This document shows, piece after piece, positions 12,871 through 26,390 of a DNA stretch of 64,000 bases. The DNA is from Mantis religiosa (lineage: Eukaryota > Arthropoda > Insecta > Mantodea > Mantidae), in NCBI GenBank assembly GCA_030765055.1, contig CM060953.1, positions 25,964,173 through 26,028,172 on the forward strand. The letters run 5' to 3'. The translations under genes were made by a program, and so were the position numbers. Position 1 is the first letter of the stretch. Every line of letters starts with the position of its first letter. Below the pieces are notes generated by a model. It was not told the origin of the DNA and did no database searches. It saw nothing but the letters and a program-made list of their open reading frames with translations.

Positions 12871-14854
12871 CCCCTAATTTCCTGTCCCTCCACTTCATCT
12901 CCACTTAATTTCACATCATCCCTCATCTGACGGTCTTGGCGTTGCATGGCTGGATCATATGCTCTTGATAAAACTTCCTGCTCTGGTAGGTTGGTCTCCG
13001 GCCTCCTGACCACAGTATGGTGGGGTGTCAGTTCTGGCCTATCTGGGAGTTTCCAACTGGTAAAGTTGTAGGGACAGTGCCCTCTGCGCTGTCGTGACTC
13101 CTTGTGACGACCACCCTCTGACTCCTCGCGCCACATCCTTCCTCCCGGGAGTGCTCCACTTGGGACATAGATATAATAGACCAAGTTTGGACCTCCGTGC
13201 CGAATCCCCTCCATAGCATAGTACAGACCAGTCATATCAAATATTTTACCCCAGTAATTTTACCATCAACTAACAAACGTTCTCTTTTAATTTTGCACTA
13301 AAGCCAAATTTCTTTTTAACCCTTAAATGCATGATTTATTTTGCTACTTATGACGCTCTTGCTGTAATTCATAAAACGGTTTTCATAATACTTTCCGAGA
13401 TGCCTCAAGCGATCGACTGGAATAGCCATGGTCGTTAAGGCAATAGTGGACTGACCATCCGTTCAAAGCAAAACGTTGTGTGTTAGAATCTCGGCAACTG
13501 CAGTCAAATGTGTGCAGTAAAGGATGGGGAGGGCCCACATAAATTAAACGGCGTGTTGGCACTCGTAGATGTTGACGGGATATCACTTGACTGCAGTTAC
13601 TTGGATTTTTATTTTTTATACTAAATGTAATTTAAAACTAATATATTATTTACAATTAAAAAGGCTCAAAATTGCTGTATGTAACTCATAAAGGCCATTA
13701 CAATACTATGATAACGAAAAACCACACTTAAACATTTCTCAAGCTGAATGCAGCCTAATGTTGTATATCTGCTACATCATGCATTTAAGGGTTAATGAGG
13801 AAATATCTGCGTCTTCTCCATCTTGAGGGAAGTCCGTCATATATACAGACTATCTGGTTTTCTTATCTACTGCTTAAATTGTGTATCTTCTTCACAGAGG
13901 CCAAGATTCAAATGACAGCTAAAACACATGCGCCATCTACTAGTGTTCGTTGGTTTATGTAGAAGTGTTTCAAATTCTGGTTCTACTAAAGCTACTATAT
14001 TTAAATTCAGCACATGTTCCTGTGTTGCATTCCAGTTATCGCTAAGCTGTTAGTGTTGCTTATTTTTTTCGTTGTCTCTGAAATTGTGTGGTACTTGGAT
14101 TCCAATTCAATTACTTTTCTCTCGCACAATGGTGTACTTTTCCTTTAAACACCAACGTTATGATTCTTCAGTTTTCCTTCTTCCTGTATGGCAACACTGC
14201 CTGGTTTCGTTTTTGTTTTGGATGAAATTGTGTCAAGACTTTCCCCGGCGGCTGGTTTGCCTCATATTGCGATGAGATTACGCCTTCTTTTGACTTGGTT
14301 TTCTTTGGGGATCACAACCATATAGTAGATATTTCACGATTACTCTGATTGCCTCGTGATTCACATATTCGTCTTATTTGGGTTTAAGAATTCTCGTTTC
14401 CAAGATTTCTTTTCCGTAGAGTTCGCACTTGTGTTTGCAAAAATGACGAGTGCTTATTTTTACATCTTAAACTACTAAATTGGGCCCGAAAGGAGTTGTT
14501 TCTGGTCATTTTACAGTTATGCTGCGGAAATCGAGATTATTTACCCGTTTCAATACTGTACTTAAATTAATAAGTAAATTGTTAAACCAAGGGTGTTCAA
14601 CCCTAAAGCATGTACTCACTTTCATTAATATGTTATTTTCCCCTACCAGTGACAATGTCAACGACAGACAGGCCTACTAGTCAGAGGCGGATAAATATTT
14701 GCACTTTTCATTTGCTGTACGTAAGAATTTCACCGCAGTGCCGTCATTGGAACTCAGTAACCACGTACAAGCCGGTCATTCTGTCACGGTGGTGGAAGGA
14801 GGTGATTTCAACTTCTCCTTTCTTTAAGTCTTAAACCCAAATATAAGTGTGTGT
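12871..14854. other. Non-coding stretch with a weak tRNA-like patch
   Basis: At 13420-13580 there is a possible degenerate tRNA-derived element (atggtcgttaaggca, later gttagaatctcgg). The remainder is AT-rich with short frames only. Confidence 0.35.
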
Positions 14855-15135
14855 GTGTGGGGGGGGGGGTAGAGGGTTGCCTCATAAGTCCCGGGTACTG
14901 CAGAGCTAGTTGAAGGTGTGGTAGATCACCAGGCGGCCCCGCCGAGGTTTTCGGTAGTCTTCCCTGCGGAGTTGACGCGCGAAATTGGCATACCCGTCTT
15001 GACATTGTTGTCGATGTGGGGGGTGGGGGCTTTTTAAGAAATCAAGTATTGCCCTATGGAAAGCGCTCCGGAGTTTTCCATCACTCCCGGGTAGAAGGAG
15101 GCCAGGGACTTCGGACTTTTGGGTAGATCCTCTGC
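14855..15135 (+). repeat. GC-rich dispersed repeat, copy 2 (5'-truncated)
   Basis: It shares tagagggttgcct, gcagagctagt.gaagg, agatcaccaggcggcc and ttcggtagtcttccctgcgg with 32618-33085, in the same order. It begins in a G run (gggggggggg) following a GT run. Confidence 0.8.
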
Positions 15136-15420
15136 GCATTAAAAATTGTGTGCGTGCGTGCGTGTGTTTTTTGGAACCATGGTCCGAGACACTAAAATTG
15201 TTTTCAAATGAGATGGCGTCTCTCCCCCATCACAGCGATTTCTAAACCAACGGGAGTCTCACTGTGCATTGTATTATGTTTCCACCAGTGGTGTGTCAAA
15301 TGAATCCATCTCTATTAAATATTATTTTTTATCTCCTAGCTATACAGTTCAAATGGAATTAAAACCGCCACGGTATATACGTTTTTTTAAAAGACGCAAA
15401 GAAATTAATTGTAACTATAT

Positions 15421-15629
15421 ACGGCACCGCAGGCGATGACACTGATGATACCCGAGATGAAGATGGAGTACTGGTGGAATGAAATTACGGGGTAAAGCGG
15501 AGATCTCGGAGAAAACCCGCCCCAGCGCCGTGTTTACCACCACAAATCTCAATTTGCGGTCACCTGGGATTCAACCCGCGCCCCCTTGGTGAGAGCTAAG
15601 CGGCCTAACCACTCAGCCATGCCGCGGCC
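15421..15629 (-). repeat. tRNA-derived SINE, family 3
   Basis: On the minus strand it begins ggccgcggcatggctgag, has an A box (tggctgagtgg) and a B box (gggttgaatccc), then a body with ggtggtaaacacggcg and ggcgggttttctccgag. Relatives are at 24945, 34112 and 59595. Confidence 0.8.
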
Positions 15630-15839
15630 ACAAAGAAAGAGAGAGGGATATCAACATGTGGTGTAGGCAAAGGCAGGTACAGCAGTTTCGTTATCTGATC
15701 TTCGGTAATCCGACATTCCTTATTATCCGACACATTCATAAAAACCATATTTCTCAAGTAACAATCACTTACTAAAATGTTTATTTTGTCGGTGACTAAA
15801 TTCTGTGACAGTCTGTGCGTAGAGTGCACTAAATGGAAA

Positions 15840-16066
15840 CGCCTCGGTAGCGTGGTGGTAGCATGTCTGCCTCACGCTCAAGAGGTCCCGAGTTCGAATC
15901 TCGGCCAGGGTGAGTTACCTGGATAAGTTTTTCCCGGGGTTTTCCCTAATCCTGAAATACGAATGTCAGTTAACTCTAAGCTCTATGGACCCTGGACTAA
16001 TTTGAGCATCATTTCACCCATTACATTCATCGTCCGATATGACTTAACTTTGGAGGAGTAAATTAC
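15840..16066 (+). repeat. tRNA-derived SINE, family 1, near full length
   Basis: It begins cgcctcggtagcgtggtgg, has B box gagttcgaatctcgg and tail cgtccgatatgactt..., ending taaattacaaaaag. It is inserted within the Tigger remnant directly before the surviving transposase tail. Confidence 0.9.
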
Positions 16067-16072
16067 AAAAAG

Positions 16073-16490
16073 CTAAACAACATTAGCAAGTCTTGGAACA
16101 TACTGTTAGGTGATGATGAAAATAAAGAAGAGATAGTACAAGAAGAGATGACTGACATTGTTCCCTTACTGAACTGCATTCCAGACTGTGGGGATACTAC
16201 AGTTCAAGATGCGAGTAGCTGGTGTGCAGAAGATCAACAGTTTGAACTCACAGACCCTTATATTGTTGATTTCGTAGATTTATAATAATACAGCAGAATG
16301 GAAAATTGAAGAACAAAACGAGAAGATGAATCACGCTGAAGGTTTAAGTGCTTAAATGGCATTAAGCTACATGGAGCAAGAGCCGGAGGCAAGTGCAACT
16401 GAGGTATTGATGTTTCGTCGATGGCAAAATCTCGCAACAAGGAAACGCCATTCAGCAGGCAGGCAGACTTCAATAAAGTTTTTTTCTTAA
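16073..16490 (+). pseudogene. Tigger/Jerky-like transposase C-terminal tail
   Basis: The first frame (16073 to a TAA near 16285) gives about 70 codons rich in D and E. After a frameshift the tail continues with SYMEQEPEASATEVLMFRRW and then NLATRKRHSAGRQTSIKFF, ending at TAA 16488-16490. This matches the acidic tail and the final LrxWrxlAxxKR..xxQTxIxxFF motif of CENP-B/Jerky-type Tigger transposases. DNA-binding and DDE domains are missing and the copy has a frameshift and a stop, so it is inactive. The Tigger inverted repeat about 150 bp downstream supports the call. Confidence 0.7.
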
Positions 16491-16695
16491 AGAGATTTGT
16501 AGCTTCTTTTTGTTCAATGTTGCATGTAGAATTGGTTTCATTATTCAGTAAATACCTCAAAACCAACAATTGCTTTAATAATACGGTGTACCCCATGATA
16601 TACTTAATTTTCCAGCTTATTTTGTATTATTCGACATTTTCGGTTATCCGACCTTGTCCAGAGGCAGTTTCGGTCGGATGATCGAGACTCTACTG

Positions 16696-18390
16696 TGCTT
16701 GGTTTGTGAGCGAGAGAGAACTGCATGTAACGAAGTGGCAACGCAGTGATTAATTTGCTGGAAACAATACTCTTCCTATTTTATAGCTAATTTCCTAACC
16801 ATTTATACATTAAAGGGCTTAAAGAATTACTCAGGGAATGCAATAAGACGATACTAATTGTAAAGCGTTAAATGCATTGATGGAAATTTCTTAGCAAGTT
16901 TTATCGTCTCCTATTTCTACAACACTAGTAGGCAATTTTTGTGAAAGGGGAGATAAGCCCATACAGGTACCACGCTCATAGCACACCAGCTATTCTCTCT
17001 GGATATTCCAGCATTTCCCCTTTCATCAATTGAAGTATTCAAGAATGGGCTTGTGCAACAGATTGCTGAAACCCCTCGCTCCCTTCCCTCATCTCGCTGA
17101 CCTTTTCCTCTCATCGACTCGGCTGGCCACTTCTCAGCGAGGCTTCAAATGCCTATGTTCAACACGCTAAGACGGATTTAGATAGGCGTACTAATGACCA
17201 TTGATACCCAGCTTTATAAAAGTAAAAACGTGAATCAGAGTCCATTTAACATTATACGTCTATACCCAATATTGTTTATTCCTGTAGTCTCTACAAATTA
17301 TTCTGAATATATGCTTAAGTATATTTTACGATGAATTTATATCTTGAATTTTGTGCGAATAGTCTCTCAAGTTCTCTTCATTATAAATGACTTTTGCGTA
17401 ACTGGTGAAACGCAACTGATACGTAAACGATTGCTACACAAAAGTACAGCTGTTGCTAAACACACAATTTATGTCAATTTATGTCTTACAAGTTAGATTA
17501 ACGAAATATGCCATGTATATCTTCGCGAAACATGCTAACAACATCGCAGTTTGACCCCCGCCTTCTAGGCAGTGCTAACCGATAAGCTTCGAAACCCATT
17601 TGGGAACAAAAATGATCACTCTATTTATCAGCATTATTATATAGCCTCTGGAGTCTGGAAATAAGAATGCGTGTGCGTGTGCTTGTGCCTGTGAGCGAAT
17701 GCGTGCGTGCGCGTGTATGTGTGTGTGTGAATTTAAGTAATAACCAAAAGTAGCAGCAGCCTAAATATGTAGTACTTAATCAAGTAATGTGAATGAACCC
17801 CACTCGTGATAAACAATTGCTCCTAAAGTCACCTACGTAACACGAAATGCTAGAGGGCTTAAAAATGGAACTAAAAGCAGAAGGGAACAACATAAGATAA
17901 AATCAATTACGCATATATTGGAAAACGTCGATGTCACAAAGTTATAGAATATATGTTTTAAACATATCTACAATTTTTGTGTAGTGCATTATTTATTTAT
18001 CTTTACACTTCATCCGTTATACAAAAATATTACACAAACTTTCTTGTTAATGAAAAGGACTTCAGAAACTATTTTCAGACAGTTCCGGACACGCCCATCC
18101 GGTATTTAATCTAACTGCATAGAGATCTTTGAGAAAATAAAAGAATTCCAAAAAATGTCTATGTAAAGTTAATTTCAAAGACGAAATTATTTTAAAATCT
18201 TCGCGCACTGTACGAAAATTTCCTCCTTAGTATTTATGAATCTTTTAGTCAGAAAATAAGACATACAGACACACATGAACTTGTTTTAACAAGATCCATA
18301 TTTTTAGATAAACATTTCGTCTGTCTCTTATGTTTTACCATTTACGCTACATTAATCCAGAATGAAAAGGTCTTCAGAGGTTTTCCTCAG
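16696..18390. other. AT-rich non-coding stretch
   Basis: It contains a short GT/GC-rich patch (17670-17730, gcgtgtgcgtgtgc). I see no gene. Confidence 0.4.
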
Positions 18391-19245
18391 AAAATTCGAG
18401 ATTAAATTTCACTTGTCACGAAAATATGTATTTTAATCCCAATCATTAGAGCCATTTCTGAAGACAAAATATTTATGAAAATGTTTCATGTAAATGTTGC
18501 GAAGGAGATTTCCTTGAAGATCTTGTATTCTTAAAGAGGCTCAGTTGTTATTTTACCAACTATTCGTTGTGAACTTATGCTGCAGAAACACGCATGCACA
18601 CATGTCTCTGTCTAAAAGCGTTTTTCTTCCCTTCCTTTCTGTATTCAGAGAGAGTAAAAGAGTATATCCCCATAAAAGTACTATGTAGAATTCTTTAAAG
18701 AACGTATATACCTTTCACGCACAAAACATACGTCCTAGAGGAAGTATAAATTAAGGATGTAGCAAATTCATTGCATTTCTTCAAATGTATCAATATGATG
18801 CTTGAGTCTTTTTCTGAACGTTACAGAATGAAACGGTAGGTCTAAGATAATCTGCATATAATTTTAATCAATGGTTTTTAAAACAGTGATCCTTTTGTCT
18901 AAATATCTTAGGCAAAATTATCCTTCTTTCCTAGAAAAGATAAATAGTCCACAAACTGAATACTCTTAGTAGCTACATTCCTCTAGTCCATGGAAGTCCT
19001 AGAAGTTCTTAAATGTTAACTGAAAACCCAAAAGTTTATAAAGAACGTCCTGAATAACAATCCCTGCTTTATAAACATCAACATATCAAAGAAGTTTAAA
19101 AATACCAATATGTCCTTTTCTAGTAATATTTTTTAATATATTTTCTGCCACTAAAGTCATAAAACTTCATAGGAATATAGCTACCTAAGCAACTATGTAC
19201 TTTCTTTGCACTAATGTTATGGGTATATGCATATTTTCTCGGCTG
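18391..19245 (+). repeat. Unexplained repeat of about 0.9 kb, copy 1
   Basis: It aligns in order with 31266-32312: attcgagattaaatttcac, tttaatcccaatcattag, ggagatttccttga, tctaagataatctg, ataaaacttcataggaat. It has no open frame, no terminal repeats that I can see and no tRNA boxes. Confidence 0.8.
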
Positions 19246-19587
19246 AGTGTACATATGGATGAGGTTATATATTTTCATGTTCCCTTTAAAGTATATCCTA
19301 ACGCTTTTATCGGATATTTCTTTTTGCCTTCCTTTCTATTTACCTAACCACAGGAAGCTTTGCATTGAACTCAATAAATTCGATATTGGTATTTACTACA
19401 GTGTATATCCTGAGGCCCTTTGAATAAAAAAAAGCTACGAAGCAGTTTTCTTTTCCTGCTACTTGCGTAGTCGTACCTAGGGTCGAGGTAATATTGCATT
19501 ATAAAAGAGAGAGATTTCTTGGGAAGTGCCTATGCGTTTCTAGAGCCCTAAAGTCCAAAATGACATTTTTAAAGATCGAGTTACTGA

Positions 19588-19800
19588 GAAAGATGGCTTC
19601 GTGGTCAAGTATAAGGCTCGCATTTAGGTGGTTTTGAGTTCGATTCCCATTAGGTCAATCACGTTTTCTCTAGTTTGCAGACGAATAGCAGCTAGATGAT
19701 TTAAAGCCCTGAATTTTCCTATACCCCCCATTTCCCGCCATTTCATTCCCTTGTGGTGTTTCAAACTCGATAGGCGAGGCTACGGCAATAGAATTTACTT
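19588..19800 (+). repeat. tRNA-derived SINE, separate family
   Basis: It has tggcttcgtggtcaag (A-box region) and gagttcgattccc (B box), then a body ending near a gataggcgaggctacgg motif. Only one copy is seen in the window. Confidence 0.55.
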
Positions 19801-20000
19801 TAAGAAAGTATTTGTCCTGGCGTTCGGTGCGAAGGAGTCATGCTAGTCACAGCTGATACGTTAGGGACCCGCCTGTGTCTGAGCCAACCACCCTAGATCT
19901 AGTCTCTTATGACCATTGCTTCACGTGTTGCACTTAATAACAAAAGTCCTCCACTTCTAATAACCATAAAGTCCACAGTTGCCATTTTATTCATTTAAAG

Positions 20001-20145
20001 CCTTATATGACGATGACGGAAATGGTTGAAATGATACTCAAATGAGCCCAGGGTTCATAGAGTTTAGAGTTGCCCGAATTCATCTTTCAGGATAAGGGAA
20101 AACCTTGGATAAAACTTTATCCAGATAACTCACCTTGACAAGGGA
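20001..20145 (-). repeat. SINE family 1, degraded 3' half
   Basis: Read on the minus strand it has gtgagttatctggataaag, tccttatcctgaaag, ctctatgaaccctgggctc and a decayed tail. The tRNA head is missing. Confidence 0.75.
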
Positions 20146-22477
20146 ACTATCACTGTGCTCACAACTGCATGAGCTTGCCCACATTAAAATGTTTACCACA
20201 GGTCCAGACAGAAACGTCCCAATAGACAGTAAAATATTAACTCCTACATATCATCTGCACATGAACCAAAGTAAACCGTGCTACAGATACCTGAAACACC
20301 TGTTAATGTATTAGAGCGTAGTGCGAAAATCCTATTCTCAGCGCTGTATGAGTAAACCAACAATTTCTCATTTACATGCAAATCCAAGTCTGGCGCCCGT
20401 GACAAACTGTAGGGGACTCATCCACAATTTCAGACAAAGCTATGCAAAGCAGCTGAAGAGCTGTAGCTATCAGATAAATATCTCTACTTAACACGCTTGG
20501 TCTCCCTTAGCTTGGATGTCTTTAGCCCTGGTCGAGGCTTCTAGACCATCAAAGTATCATAGCGTTTAATAGCAATGCCTCTTACTATTTACACAAATGA
20601 TGTTTACTCTTTGTAACTTTACAAAAATATAAACTTTTCCTAAGCTAGGCAAATAGAAAATCGTTTTGAGACAAGGCCAAAGACCTAGTATGCAGGTTTC
20701 TCACGCTGCTGTACCGGCCAGCCATGTAAAACGAAACCACAGTAGAATGGGACGCTGAGAACTATAATAGTTAAAAGCACAATTTCAAGTGGCAAGTCGC
20801 TATTCGTGGTTCTCCAAACAATTTGGAATTTATGGGCCATTGCATAATAACCCAGTTTATAAAATTTTGACTATCGATTTAGCGTACTGCATTCTTCTTA
20901 TATCCAGAACAAAATCCGTAAAAGTGCGATGAAATTATATTTCTAGTAACGAGGAGTGGATAGATGAAGCTTTTGGAAAAACAGTTTGCTCAAGAGTGAG
21001 TAGGTAAAGTCAAGGGTATGTGACATTTTCAACTTTTATAGACATTAAGGGTCAGAAATAACATTAATTGCTTAATCATTTCCTATTCAAATACTGCTGA
21101 TATACCTTACTTCTAAAACTGTAGTCATTTCTGGAGTTTTAGGAAATTATATCAAAAGCATATTTTCTCCCAGAAAAGAGACAATTGCAATCTTGTACAT
21201 GACTTCACTTCATTTTGATGAATATGACAGTGCACGCTGTTTATTCAGAGAGAGATGAGGAAATAAAATTACGATGTAGCAGGTTATTACACAGGAGATT
21301 GACTTTAGGGAGACTTAAGTAGGTCCTTGCACGTTTAATATTCTAGATGTTGATAACATCGCCGAGTTGTTTGATTGAGAAAGTAATACAGTTGTCGTAA
21401 TTGGTTTTCCAAGCTTCGCTCCTTCCGTAAAACAAATTGGAATAAAGCAGAGTAAAGGTTAAACAAGTGACAATAATAGATCTTTTTTCTTTCTAAGATT
21501 AGAGGTTATCATCTGTCCTGGTTTCCAGATCTCTCTTCCAGTCGCTTGTAAATAGTTCATTATTCCGTTTGACATTCTATTTCCTGTCATTATCATGTCC
21601 TTTTCATTTCATTATCATTATATTATCATTAACTAATTTTTTTGGATCTGAACTTATTTTTTCATTTCTTATGTTATCAACTGTAGTTACAACTTAATAT
21701 CTCATGAGCTTCATCTGAGTCCCCTGTGCGAGTTAAGTTTCTTTTCTAGTTATTGCCCATATCTAAGAGCAGGCACAATCATAACATTTTTGTTCTCTTG
21801 TTTTTCTTCTAGGGTTGTTTCAAGTATTCCAGAAGTAGTTAGAAACCAACGAACTTTCTTCCCAATGTCTTTGTCAATAATGATCTTGAAGGCGCACAAG
21901 CCTTCCTTTCAGTTTTGTACTCTTGTAAACATATTGGAAATACCTAGTTCTTTAAAGACTTTATTTTAACTCCAAGTTATCCTTCCCAAAAGAGGAAACA
22001 GGTATTTCATGAACCGTAGTCATCCTGGGATAATTGAGATGTTTTTGACGATTATTTCGTGTTTTCTTTTAAATTTCAAGAATTTATTTTGAATTGTTTT
22101 GGAAAGAGTAATTTGTACAAAAATAGAAATGTGAAATTGGGTAGACCACGGAATGATACAACGCAAGTTAAATGCTACATAATATTGTTGTTATTGGTAA
22201 TAGCAAGGATGCAATTACGTAATGTGGTGACGTGGACCAATAAAAGAGAAATAATTTAGTTGTTATAGAAAGATAGAGTGAAGAGAACCCAAAATGATCA
22301 GAGAGCTTAACGTATTTCTGCAATAGTAAGACGTGTTTTTGTGTAGCTCTGCGATTGTGCAGAAAACGTTTAGTTGTGAATGCATTTGTGTTACACTAGT
22401 GGCGTGTGCAAGAGGTATCAAGTTCATCGATGTAACGACCATTATTTGTGAAAGGACAGCACCTAAATTATTTAAAG
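20146..22477. other. AT-rich non-coding stretch
   Basis: Short frames only, with nothing recognised. Confidence 0.4.
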
Positions 22478-22705
22478 CCCGCCTCGGTAGCGTGGTGGTA
22501 GCGAGTCTGCCTCACGTTCAAGAGGTCCCGAGTTCGAATCTCGAACAGGGTGATTTACCTAGGTAAGGTTTTTTCCAGGGTTTTCCCTTATCCTGAAAGA
22601 CGAATGTAGGGTAACTCTAAGCTCTATGGACCCTGTACTTATTTGAACATTATTTTATCCATCGTCCGATATGACTTAACGTTGGAAGACGTAAAATTAC
22701 GAAAA
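22478..22705 (+). repeat. SINE family 1, near full length
   Basis: It begins cccgcctcggtagcgtgg, has B box gagttcgaatctcg and tail cgtccgatatgacttaac followed by an A-rich end (cgaaaacaaaaaaat). Confidence 0.92.
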
Positions 22706-22853
22706 CAAAAAAATATTTAAAATTGCAGCAGAATTTACTAATTGTTTTGTGAAATAAAATCCACAATATTTAAAAGATAAGAGCTGTTGTTTATTCTCCA
22801 ACTGTTGCAGTATCAAATTCTTTTACTACGACACTGCGCCCAGAGGTAAGGAG

Positions 22854-23096
22854 GTTTTTTTTTGTAGTTTTACGTCCTACAACGTTAAGTCATATCGGAC
22901 GATGAATGGAATGGGTGAAATGATGGTCAAATGTGTCCAGGGTGCATGGAGCTTAGAACTACCCAACATTCGTCTTTTAGGATAAGGGAAACCCCCGTAA
23001 AAAGCTTTATCCAGGTAGCTCAACCTGACCGAGATTCAAACTCGGTACCTCTTGAACGTGAGGCACACACGCTACCATCTACGCTCCTGAGGCGGG
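22854..23096 (-). repeat. SINE family 1, near full length, inverted to its neighbour
   Basis: A minus-strand copy with poly(A) tail (plus-strand T run at 22855-22863) and head ending cctgaggcggg. With the plus copy 150 bp away it forms a large inverted repeat. Confidence 0.9.
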
Positions 23097-24944
23097 TGTA
23101 AGACTCATTGCTCCAGAGCTCCGAGGCATCTACAAGATTTCTAATAGATCGTCACCAAAGGTGAGAAACTAGTCATCAGCATCTTCCAACATCCCACTCA
23201 AATAAATCAGGTTGGAAAATGATCGCCAAAACGAGAGGCTTCTAGAACGTCGACTTCAGTCATCACGCCTTTTGCAACTCGCAATATAGCCTCGTTGGGA
23301 TGTAACCTTTGAAAATTAGGGCATATTACATCGACTAATTCCTGCACTGAAAAACAATAAACAGATGTGATATTGTCTAGCTAAATTTATTACTGCTATA
23401 TGTAATTCTTAAGCTAAAATAGATGCATTATTGCATTGCACTCAATGTAGAGATTCCCTTGATAATACAACACGCCTGAAAACGAACAGCATTTTAGAAA
23501 AAGCTACGTTTGTGTGAGAGAGAACGGAAAAATTCCACGAAACATTTTGAAAAAAAAAAATGTTTTGACATAAGCCCCTCTTAAGAAGTCCCTTAAATAT
23601 TTTGAATAGTCAGTGGATGTTTCAAAAACTTCTGCTCATACATCAGTTAAACTTCTAAAATTGAAATCCTACAGAGAGTAAATTTACTTAATGAATTATA
23701 AATTACGACGACGATCCGCAGAAACATTCTTGCACCATGTTTTAAAACGTTGTCAGATAACGAGAGAGAAGACGTATTTTTTAAAACGATACGAGTACAA
23801 AATTCCTAGATAAAATGAAGACAGTCTTTGATGCGCGGGTAATGCTACTGCCCAGCCCCTCTTCCCAGGGTCTTATTGTATGATATTTCTATTTGTGTGA
23901 AACCCTGAAATAATTAACGATCATAGAAACATGTTCCGCATCACAGACGAGCTTAAGAATAAAATACGAACAGTAATTATGAAAGTTATGTATATATCCC
24001 AAGGTACCACGAATACTTCAATACATTGGTGCTCTATTTTAACACAGTTTATAAGTTTCGAGTATGTTACAAACAATTTAAAATAACTATACACAAATTT
24101 TAGAACGGAAAGCTCTGTAGTGTAATAAAACACGCATACCTACTGCATCCGTAATATAAACGAACCCCAGACTAACCTTTAATGAGGCATTTTGCAAGAA
24201 TTTTGATTTAAATGCATTTTCTAAGAACCAAAAATTTTTGGAATATTTCTTGTAATTACCTTGAACTTCCAGCACTTATAGCTTTCTCAATAGAAATATC
24301 TATAGTATTCCTTCTTTTATCTTTTGGCCGTTCAAATAGAATGGAATTTTAATGTCATCGCATATCAACAGCACTTAAAAGATATGACTAACCCTTAAAA
24401 TCTACTGATTCCTATATTTTATTCAGACGGGCTTCAAAACATACATTTCGGCGATATCTCCTCATCGAATTTGTGGATGAAATACAATGCTTTTCCTACT
24501 TCTGCCTTCATGTAGCAAACAAAGTAAAAAGTACTTAAGCTGATTGAGTGTATAAAGGTAGTAGCTTGCTTAAACTGACAAGAAGAAAGGGATGTGCAAT
24601 GGATGGGAATGAAGTGCTTGGAAGGAATGACAGAATGATTTGGAGTTGGAAAACCTGTCAGGCTGAAACACAAAATAAAAAGGTCGATGTGGAGATGCGG
24701 AAAGAAGAGCAGTAAACAACCTAGCTATCCAATGGTAAAGAAACCATTAGTGGAGCTTTGGCTAAACTAGTAATTCGAATTATTAGCAATTCTTCCTGTC
24801 CTTTATTCCCTTCTTTGTATGTTTATTTGTGTTAAACTGTCTACAACCGCCAGTAGATTTGTGCATTGTTCCCTCCATTAATTTTGGAAATTGTATATTA
24901 TATTCACAATAACTCATTATTATTATTATTCTTTACCTTATCCT
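23097..24944. other. AT-rich non-coding stretch
   Basis: I see no gene or clear repeat. Confidence 0.4.
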
Positions 24945-25155
24945 TAGTTTACCACTTATCGTGGTGTTAGCAGATACTTATTTCTCTATTCCTTTGTCGG
25001 GTCTACGGAGCCGAAGCTTTGGAACTAATAGAGAACCAGGATGGGTGATCAGCCCAATGCCTGGTGTGAAGGTGACAGAAAACCCACCCCAGTGCCCTGT
25101 GGTCCACCACAAATCACACTTTGGGGTCCCCTGAGATATATAGGCGTGGCCCTAT
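24945..25155 (-). repeat. SINE family 3, degraded
   Basis: Shares accacttat.gtggtgtta, aggatgggtgatc.gccca and accacaaatc.cactttg with 59595-59985 and, in part, with 34112-34275. Confidence 0.7.
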
Positions 25156-25932
25156 CTATTATTCAACAAAAAATTCCTACAGAAGTTTAATCCTCTTTGT
25201 ATTTCATGTTAATTGAATTTACAAGAATGATTTTATTGCAATTATCCTGTAGTTATAATGGGAATATGAGAATACTGCAGACTTTAAACGATGGTCAAAT
25301 CTTTTAAAGAGCGAGTCGAGTCGGTTTGTGACGCATTTGAAATTTGTTCCTATTTGTATGTACAGTAATAATTTCTCTTATCTTGATGCGTTATAGAAAT
25401 CCATTCAAGATTTCACATGTTTTTTTTTTCTTCTAAAAATATATATTTTAATTAAAATAATTAGACACATTTTTGAAAAAATTGAAACTATTTGAAACAT
25501 TTTTCCATGTAAAGGATTTTTAGGTTCGGGAGATTTTATTGAAAACCTTTGAGTCATATTCTAGGAACATGCAAATCTAAATACTCTAACTTCGTGGGTT
25601 CGTAGAATGAAAGTTTTGTTTGCAGAAATTTATAACACTCTTTATTGCCATAAAAGACGTTTTGTACAACCTTGGCAGCAACAGAAAGTCCTGACATAGA
25701 AACAGCCATCTTCAAGGTCGTCTCGTTACATCGCCACACGTAAACGAATAAAATAATTTACTGCGGCACAGTTCAATAACCCTAACACAAATACATACAC
25801 CTCAACTGACTCAACTAGCAACTGACTAACACTTTGCGGGCTTTCTATACCTCCAGTCATTGTTGTAGAATGCAATAGAGCTCCCGAGAAAGATCGCAGC
25901 GGCGAGAGAAAGACGGAACTATCAAGACATCA

Positions 25933-25934
<2 letters not shown>

Positions 25935-26015
<81 letters not shown>
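25935..26015. repeat. (CT)n microsatellite
   Basis: An uninterrupted CT dinucleotide run of about 80 bp. Confidence 0.98.
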
Positions 26016-26017
<2 letters not shown>

Positions 26018-26390
26018 CAAGTGTCCAGCTCTGCGCACCACTATCTGTCTCTTTCTTTCCTGTCCACGCGTGACCGGCACTAACTTGTCGCAGCTCGAAC
26101 GAAACAGTGCGATTGATGACAATAATAAATTCTCCAACTGACTTGCATTTGTCCGGTAAAAGGCTAGGAGTTCTCAAAAAGACCTCAAACAACCACCTCA
26201 TTGGCAACTTATTTTTAGTCCCCGGCTATATATTTATGCCATTATTAGGTAAATCAATGGAAATTACAGTACATACAGAATTGTAACTCGCTGTAGCGAG
26301 TAGTTATCTCCTGTCTTTATGAAAACTACCTGGGGTTTATCGAGAAAAAAAACAGCCAGAGAATTAAATATGCTGAACGTTGCCATGGTA

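Larger units (their letters stand above)
15650..16695 (+). mobile_element. Tigger (pogo-like) DNA transposon remnant
   Basis: The right end (about 16635-16695) reads ttatccgacc, then tcggatgatcgagactc, then tactg. Its reverse complement starts cagtagagtctcgatcat, the Tigger terminal inverted repeat. The left end (15655-15765) is degraded but carries three taatccgaca/ttatccgaca-type motifs. Inside are a family 1 SINE and the tail of the transposase. Confidence 0.65.

Noticed and set aside
12864..13235. 123-codon minus-strand frame
   Set aside because: Low-complexity polar translation over repeat-like DNA, with no recognisable domain or splice sites.
25857..26207. 116-codon minus frame with an RE repeat
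   Set aside because: It runs through a CT microsatellite, and the flanks show no coding character.
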